DNA of 64,000 nucleotides. Origin: Cenococcum geophilum 1.58 (lineage: Eukaryota > Ascomycota > Dothideomycetes > Gloniales > Gloniaceae). The notes under the pieces are model-generated. The model was not told the origin of the DNA. It did no database searches and was given only the letters and a program-made list of their open reading frames with translations. A program made the translations under genes and the position numbers. The stretch is taken from the NCBI GenBank assembly GCA_001692895.1, contig KV748195.1, positions 2,294,001-2,358,000 on the forward strand. The letters are read 5' to 3'. Of the stretch, positions 57,841 through 64,000 are shown one piece after another (position 1 is the stretch's first letter; the number at the start of each line of letters is the position of its first letter).

Positions 57841-60070
57841 AAAATATAAGGTGTATAGGCGAATTGGTGTTTATACCCTATACAGACAACCTNGTGAAAA
57901 TTTTCCTATGGGAGTGGGTTTATGTAACGAGGTTCGCCCTTATAAAATACCATTAATAGCCTACTTTTGGGGAGAGTAGCTATTAATTACTAATTCCCTA
58001 CCCATTTCTTTAGCAAGGAGAAGAGATAGGGTACAGGATAAAAAGTCGCTTTAGGGGTAATTAGTAGCTGCTTCCAAGCTAGCAAGCTATTGTAACGCCT
58101 CTTATTCTTAAGTGCAAAACTATTTAATAAAAATCATTCTTTTAGAGCGCTTTTTCTACTCTAGGAACGGCAGAATACGGCAGAAATAGATAAAAGAGCC
58201 AGGATTTCCTTAGTTTTCTTAGTGCGAACTGGACCATAGTAAGCAAAATACCAGAACGAAAAAACACCAGTCGCTAGAGCTCCCCTAGCATTTTAAAAAN
58301 GGGCNAGAGTGTCCACTTAGCTACTAGTACATNTTAAGCTGCCTAGNAAGGATTNATGTATATAGAACTATAGCGCCATAGCCTAGAGGCTGCATGCGCA
58401 GTATTGTACATAGTATAATACAACGGATATAAAAAAAATAAAAAATAAATTGTTCTTATAGCGCCCCCTTATAGGATAGCAGTAGTCCGTTATTATTTAC
58501 TACTAATTATAAACTTGCTTATTCTTAACGCACTAACGTATTATTTAAGAGCTGCGTATACTATATCAGATCTTAGCGAATCCTATTAAGGAATAGTATT
58601 AAAGACGTAACGCCTACTAATTTAACTGTCCCTAAATAAAGCCTTTAGAGTTAATTAGTAAGCTTCTCTAGCTTAGGGTCTGTCTTTTAGGTTATATAAC
58701 GGGCACTTACCAACTTATTTAGTTAAAAAAACTATAGGCGGCTAAAGAGTAGTATCTCTTTAGTTTAATATAACTAGTTACTAATCGCGGAATTATTTAA
58801 CTAGCTAATAAAGACCTTATTCCTTAGGGTTTATTATTAATAAGCGGTCTACGCCCTTATATAAATTAAGCCTATCTTCTATAGCCCTCCTTAGTAGATA
58901 GAAGTTAAAAGACTCTTATCTATCTAGGTTAGCTCCTATCTTAGTTATAGTATATCTTTAATATTTAAATGGGAGTCCTTTTATAAGCCAGTACCCTTAT
59001 TTATAGTTTTTTAAATTACTAGCCTTAGTAACCTTCTAGGAAATCAGTACAAATTATCTATAATATTCGTGTATATTACTAAGTGGGTTATTCCTATACT
59101 ATAGAATATAAGCTTTTAGGAATTCTACTATCTTAACTTATTAAAAGTAATTACTTCCTTAGTAGTCTATCCGAAGCTTTTTTATAAGTTCTGTCCATCT
59201 GCTAATAATAAACTTAAGTAGGCTTTAGATCTAGGTCCCTATTTAATAGTCGCAATATTCTAAAAGTCCTTAATACTTATTATTATTTATAACACGGTAT
59301 TAGATACATAGTCGCTTATACTATTTAATAAATTATAATATATTTTATCTCGTAAAGTAAGAAGTCCTTAGAGTCCCTAGAGCTAGTATAGGCTAGGCTA
59401 TAATATATACCTTATTCTGTTCTATTAGTGGTTTATTATAAAGTAACAGACTTGCAGTTTTTTTCAGAATAGGTAAGTTAACCTCCTAGTTCTTATTCTC
59501 TTTTTACTAAAGGTTATTAGTTCTAAACGTTATAGGAGTTAAGTCTAGTACCGTATCCTCTAAGTTAGGAAAACTTTATACGTTAATAGGCTGCCTACTT
59601 CCTTCTCCGCTATTATTATAAAATAGGCCTAGCATCTCTAATATTCCCTTTATTAGTCCTATTACTATTACTCTTATAAATTTAAGGGAGGCTTATATAA
59701 ATGCAAAAAGAATTATATAGACCGTTATAAATATAGTAAATAAAAAATTTAAGACTTCTTTTTACTAGTCCTAATATATTATAACCCTCTCTTTTATCTT
59801 TTATCCTACTATACCCCGTATTTATATTCACACTCCTAGTTATTTATTCCATTTACTATAGGTCTTAGATAATAATCTCCAAAAGTGTTATTAACTTATT
59901 ATAATAATAGTAATGCCTATGTGTACGTCGCTAGTAGTTCTATACTTAATTTCCGCACCTATTAGTAACTTAGCGGCTTTTAATAACAGTAACTTAATAG
60001 TTTTTAGTCCTTTTATAGCTGCAGCACGTTCCTATACGTCTTCTGTGCGTAGAGTTATATATAAAGTACC
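57841..60070. other. Unassigned AT-rich, RIP-like sequence
   Basis: No LTR pair, TIR or diagnostic protein motif found. Bases 57890-58460 are somewhat less AT-rich, contain several N, and end in an A-rich run (58428-58450) that might be the tail of a LINE, but no LINE motif was seen. The rest shows broken frames on both strands; the open frame at 59913-60167 runs into the J repeat and is not credible. Confidence 0.35.
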
Positions 60071-60467
60071 TATAAGGGTACTTTTAATCCCTTACTCGGC
60101 TATATCCCGGGAGCTCTTAGGGGCTGCTAAGGCTAGCCTTCAGCTAGGCCTTAGCCACCCCTTATAAGCTCCTTGGGCTTATAGCCTTCTTCCTCCCCTA
60201 TTAGTTTAAATGTAAGGCATATTACTAGGGTGTATGGTAGGGAGTAGGCAAGCCGAGCATGAGTTATAAGGAGAGTCGATAGAAGAGGACGATATGGTAA
60301 TAAGGGTAGGTAATAGCCTCGTACGGAGACGAACTAATAGGGGAGGAAGAAGGCTGTAAGCCTAAGGAGCTTATAAGGGGTGGCTAAGGCCTAGCCGAAG
60401 GCTAGCCTTGGTAGCCCCTAAGAGCTCCTAGAATGTAGCCGAGTAAGGGACTAAAAGTACCCTTATA
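60071..60467. mobile_element. Repeat family J, copy 2: 397-bp inverted-repeat element
   Basis: Two 134-bp inverted arms, 60071-60204 and 60334-60467, starting TATAAGGGTACTTTTA, flank a 129-bp spacer. GTACC occurs directly on both sides (60066-60070 and 60468-60472), consistent with a 5-bp target duplication. The spacer and right arm are shared with 36930-37125 plus 39064-39105. Foldback or MITE-like; any transcript would form a long hairpin. Confidence 0.7.
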
Positions 60468-60472
60468 GTACC

Positions 60473-60953
60473 CGACTTCTAATCTAAAGAGCTTACCGTT
60501 ATCTTTATATAGAATGCTATAAAGTATATAGGAGGGAAGGTCTCTCTCTAGCTAAGAAGTCACGGTACTATTAGTCTATTAGTTAGTTGTAGTTAGTTAG
60601 TAAAAATTAGTAAAAAAGCCATTAATAAGAAAAGAAGAAAAAAGTGTATTATGTATCCCGAACTACCTATCCGTTAAGCCTATTTAAGTTAAGGGCCGCG
60701 GGCCAATCTATATATCTACGGAAGGCCTATACTCTCCTAAAACTATACCTAAACTAGATATTAAATCTAGTGGGCTAATTTACCCCACTATAGTATTCTA
60801 ACTATAGTAACGGCTATAGTAGGTATATGTCTCGTTATTACTATAAAAAAGAGTGTGTTCTTTATTATTCTAGTAGACACCCTTATTATTAAGCTTATTA
60901 AGACATACTAAGTTAGTATCCCTTAACATGGCTATTTAGGTCCTTAGGTTATC
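60473..60953. other. Unassigned AT-rich sequence between J2 and B3
   Basis: No gene or element end recognised. Includes a short GC-rich palindrome-like GGCCGCGGGCC near 60696. The last five bases, TTATC, are the candidate target duplication of B3, whose right end lies outside the window. Confidence 0.35.
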
Positions 60954-61354
60954 TATTACGGACGCTTTAAGTACAATATTATAACTACTTAGAGAGGAGT
61001 TAGAAGAAGCTAGTTAGTTAATTTAGGTATAGTCTAGAATAGAGCTGATAGAGCTATATAATAAGGAATAGTAGCTAAGGTTATATAACGTTATACGAAG
61101 GGAACGTATATATAATATGTATAATATATACCTTACGTATAAAGGGGATTTCTTAGGAGTATGGTTGTGTATTTAAAGGACTATAGTTCCTACCTAGATA
61201 GTTCTCTCCTTTGTAGTAAATCTTAGAATATAATTAGAGTTAATCTATTAGGTAATTACTCTACCAGTTATATTTACGTTGTTAACTATTCTATACCTAT
61301 ATACCTAGCCTATTAATAAGTCTACCGTAGTTCCTGCTATAAGGCTTCGTTATA
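60954..61354 (+). repeat. 5' LTR of B3
   Basis: 401 bp, starts TATTACGGACGC and ends CTTCGTTATA (RIP form of GTTCCGTTACA). It is slightly shorter than the 419-422 bp B1 and B2 LTRs. Confidence 0.85.
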
Positions 61355-61393
61355 TATTTACTACTAAGGTTATAGTAAAAGAAGTCGAATAAT

Positions 61394-64000
61394 ATACCGC
61401 TAAAAGTATTAGCTATAACGCCGTTAACGGCAGCAACTATATTAAGATTAGGTAATAACACTAGTATAGTAGAAGACACTAACTCTTAGCTAGTTACCGT
61501 TAGATAGTTATAAGAAATAGTTAATCGATTAATAGATAATAATAAGATACTTAAAGAAAGGATTAGTGGGATTAGAGTAGCTAAGGTTAAGTTACCCTTA
61601 ATTAAGCGATTCTTAGGGGAGAAGTTAAAGCTTAAGGGATTCCTTATGTAAATGCACTTTAAGGTTATATAAGAGGGAGTTAAACTAGGAACGCCTATAG
61701 ATTAAGTTACTTACGTAGAATTATTCTTAACGGGAAGGGCACTTAAGTAGTTTAAACTTTACCTTACGGAAATGTAAGAATATGGTATAATAACTACTAA
61801 CTAGGAGGTCTAGTATATGTTCTTAAGTTAAAATAGGTTTATAGAATAGTTAACGCAAATATTTAGAGACCTAGAGGTAACTATAATAGTAGAAAGAAAG
61901 CTTTAAAACCTAGTATAGAGAACTTTAGCAATTAAGTATATAATATAGTTTTAATCGTTGGTAATATAGGTTAAATAGAATAATAAGGCACTTATAGTAT
62001 AGTGTAAACAGGGACTTAAGGCAAAAGTCTAGGACGTAATTATTCTAATAGAAGATGTAAATACTCTTAGGGATTTAATTAATTAAGTAATTAAGATTAA
62101 TAATAGGATTTACTAAAGAGAGTAGACTAAGAAGGGTTAGAATAGAGTTTTATAGTTATATAAGGCGCAGAGCACGTAATAATAAAGTTAAAGTTAAAAA
62201 TTATAATATAGCGCAGAGCTAATAGATCTAAGTAGTACTAAAGAATTTAAGAAATAGAATAAGAAATTATAGAAACCTAGAGAATAAAGATTAAGTAATT
62301 AAAGGTCTAAGGAGCAGAGGCTAAACTAGGGATCTTAATAATAGAAGATATTTAGGCGGACTTTATAATAAGAAAGATGGTTTAAAGAAAGAGCTTATAT
62401 AAATTACGGAAAATAGAGTTACTACATTAAAGACTGTAGAAGTAGTTAGAATTACTACGCAGTAAAAGGAATAAGACTAGTAGACGATATATATATATAG
62501 AGGGACGATAATATGCTATAAGGAACAAAAGAATATTTAATTAAAAGCTTTGCGTTTTATTATAATAATATATACCAAATTTATAAGGACGCTAAGTATA
62601 GCGTAAGCTATTAGCTATAAGAGCTATACTTAGTAAAATATAGAGGAACTAACGAACTAGTTTATAGATTAGATATTAAGGATAATGAATTTAATATAGG
62701 TGAAACATTCTATAATAATAAGGTAATAAAAGTAGCTTACTAGGAGTATATAGACCTTAGAGATATTATATAAGAGGTAGAGGATAATTCCACTATAGAA
62801 TAGGGAATATTAGTAGGGATTAAGACCCCGCTAGATATAATATCTATCGCTTTACAAGACGTAAGAGAAGTAGGATAGTAAACTACTTTAGCACTTAATA
62901 AAGGCAAAAGGCCAAAGACTTAAGATTCTTAAGATAAGATATAAGATAACTAAGATTCTTAAGATAAGATAAGGTAAGCTTAAGGACCTATAACGGACGA
63001 TAACTAATAGAGTAGAGTAATGGCTTAGTTTAGTAATATATAAATAAGCTTAGGATGAAGTTTCCTAAAGGTATAAAACTCTTAAGACGAGATAAGTAAG
63101 ATTTAAGACTCTTAAGATGAGATAAGAGTACTAGTAAAGCCTAATTAGACTAAGGCTAGAGTAAAGCTTAAGAAAGAAGTAAGCTTAGGATTAAGAATCC
63201 TATAGAACTAAGATTTCTAAAAATAAATAAGGACTACTAAAGAAATTGCAAATAGAATTTAGTAAAAGGATTAAAATGTTAACATTAAGATTAAGAAGTA
63301 GGAAGACTTTAAGGATCTATTAGTAAGATATAAACTAAAAGAAACTATAGAAGAATTTAGATAAAGAATTATTATATAGTAAGAACAAAAACTAAATAAG
63401 AGATTTAGTATATTGGGATATATAAGGGATAAAGCACCTATATAAAGAATTACTAATAGACCTAGGGTAGGTATATTAAGAGCTAAGTAGCTTACCGAAC
63501 TGGAAAACGAAGAGGATTTAGGAACCCCTATTAGGTTTAAAGAACGATATATAAAAGGCTATTATAATATAGTAATAAGAAGATACTTCCTTATGGATAA
63601 GCTATATATACTCTAACAGCTATACTAAAAGTGGTATAGGCAACGATATAATAATAAGTGGGAAGATTTCTATATATAGTTAGATAAAAAAGTTATCTAA
63701 GACTACCTAATTATAGAGAAGGCTATAACTTATATTAAAGGAGCCTTAATTATAATATTAAAGGATCTAGAGGAATAATTAGAGGACTAAAAAAGTAAGA
63801 GGTGTATTTTAGTACCTATAAATAAAGTTATAACGTTTAGATTAAGATAGTAAAGGTTTAAACTTAAAGATAAAGATAAGTTAAGAGTTAACCTAAAGTA
63901 CCTAGCATATTATACGCTATTATAGATTATATGCGTAGATAATATATGCGAGATATATAAAAACCTAAAAAAAAAGAATTAGAAATACCCTATAAGGATA
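61394..64000 (+). pseudogene. B3 gag and pol remnant
   Basis: Aligned with B1 gag, the start codon is ATA at 61394-61396 (ATG in B1), itself a RIP-type change. The frame continues with PLKVLAITPLTAATILRLGN-like sequence and many stops. The zinc knuckle near 62390-62435 reads NYGK*SYYIKDC, with the last Cys kept, one Cys and the His changed to Tyr. The low-complexity TTCTTAAGATAAGATA region recurs at 62925-63130. Pol remains are present to the edge. Confidence 0.75.

Larger units (their letters stand above)
60954..64000 (+). mobile_element. Ty3/Gypsy chromovirus B3, 5' part, cut by window edge
   Basis: Third B copy, plus strand, collinear with B1 from 28637. The 5' LTR is at 60954-61354, followed by gag and the start of pol. 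The window ends before reverse transcriptase. It is more degraded than B1. Confidence 0.88.

Noticed and set aside
58428..58450. A-rich run as a LINE poly(A) tail
   Set aside because: No LINE endonuclease or RT motif found on either side; left as unassigned.
59913..60167. 84-codon plus-strand frame entering the J2 arm
   Set aside because: Runs from unassigned RIP-like DNA into an inverted-repeat arm; no domain or conservation in J copy 1.
1..64000. tRNA, rRNA genes and telomere repeats
   Set aside because: Looked for clover-leaf A/B-box pairs, rRNA-like conserved stretches and TTAGGG arrays by eye; none convincing.

Overview
This window is nuclear DNA of a filamentous ascomycete (Pezizomycotina). 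The evidence is short 63-73 nt introns with CTRAY branch sites in a 5.9 kb gene-bearing left edge, fungus-specific Ty3/Gypsy, Ty1/Copia and Fot1/pogo families, and a very strong repeat-induced point mutation (RIP) signature. CpA/TpG is depleted in favour of TpA, Gln and Trp codons have become TAG/TAA, and catalytic Asp codons have become Asn. I cannot name the species.

Bases 1-5921 are the gene-bearing part. They hold the 3' end of an FAD-dependent amine/amino-acid oxidase-like gene (1-659), a small two-exon gene for a 96-residue basic protein of unknown function (1571-1924), and a complete four-exon amino-acid/GABA/choline permease of the APC superfamily (3437-5235). All three are on the plus strand, with ordinary base composition.

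From about 5922 to the end there is no credible host gene. The DNA is a nested transposon island, and many boundaries are fixed by LTR termini and target-site duplications (TSDs). Element C (plus, gag and protease remains, LTR at 5922-6139) is split by chromovirus A1 (8585-28458, TSD GTTAC). A1 is split inside its gag zinc knuckle by chromovirus B2 (13159-26893, minus, TSD AAAGA). B2 is split inside its left LTR by A2 (13332-19280, minus, TSD CTGTA). A1 also carries a young solo LTR (27688-27873). Element C resumes at 28464 and is split again by B1 (28637-36886, plus, TSD TCTAG), which itself carries a 304-bp MITE.

Rightwards lie a Fot1-like transposon E (37127-39061), a minus-strand Gypsy element D (about 39106-47080) interrupted by a pogo/Fot-like transposon F (40241-42554) that contains a 499-bp minisatellite in its transposase gene, and a minus-strand Gypsy element H (from 47081). 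H carries a 131-bp MITE and is split by Ty1/Copia element G (49656-55796, TSD GTTAT). Beyond these are two GC-richer minisatellites (56901-57716), a G-run, a poorly resolved AT-rich stretch, a 397-bp inverted-repeat element (60071-60467, TSD GTACC) and the 5' half of a third B copy (60954 to the edge).

The elements do not form a pathway. They record repeated insertion followed by RIP. Points of interest are the datable nesting order, a coding extension downstream of the chromodomain in family B, the in-gene minisatellite of F, TIRs that escaped the RIP seen in their element interior, and small GC-normal MITEs and a solo LTR that landed after most RIP had occurred.
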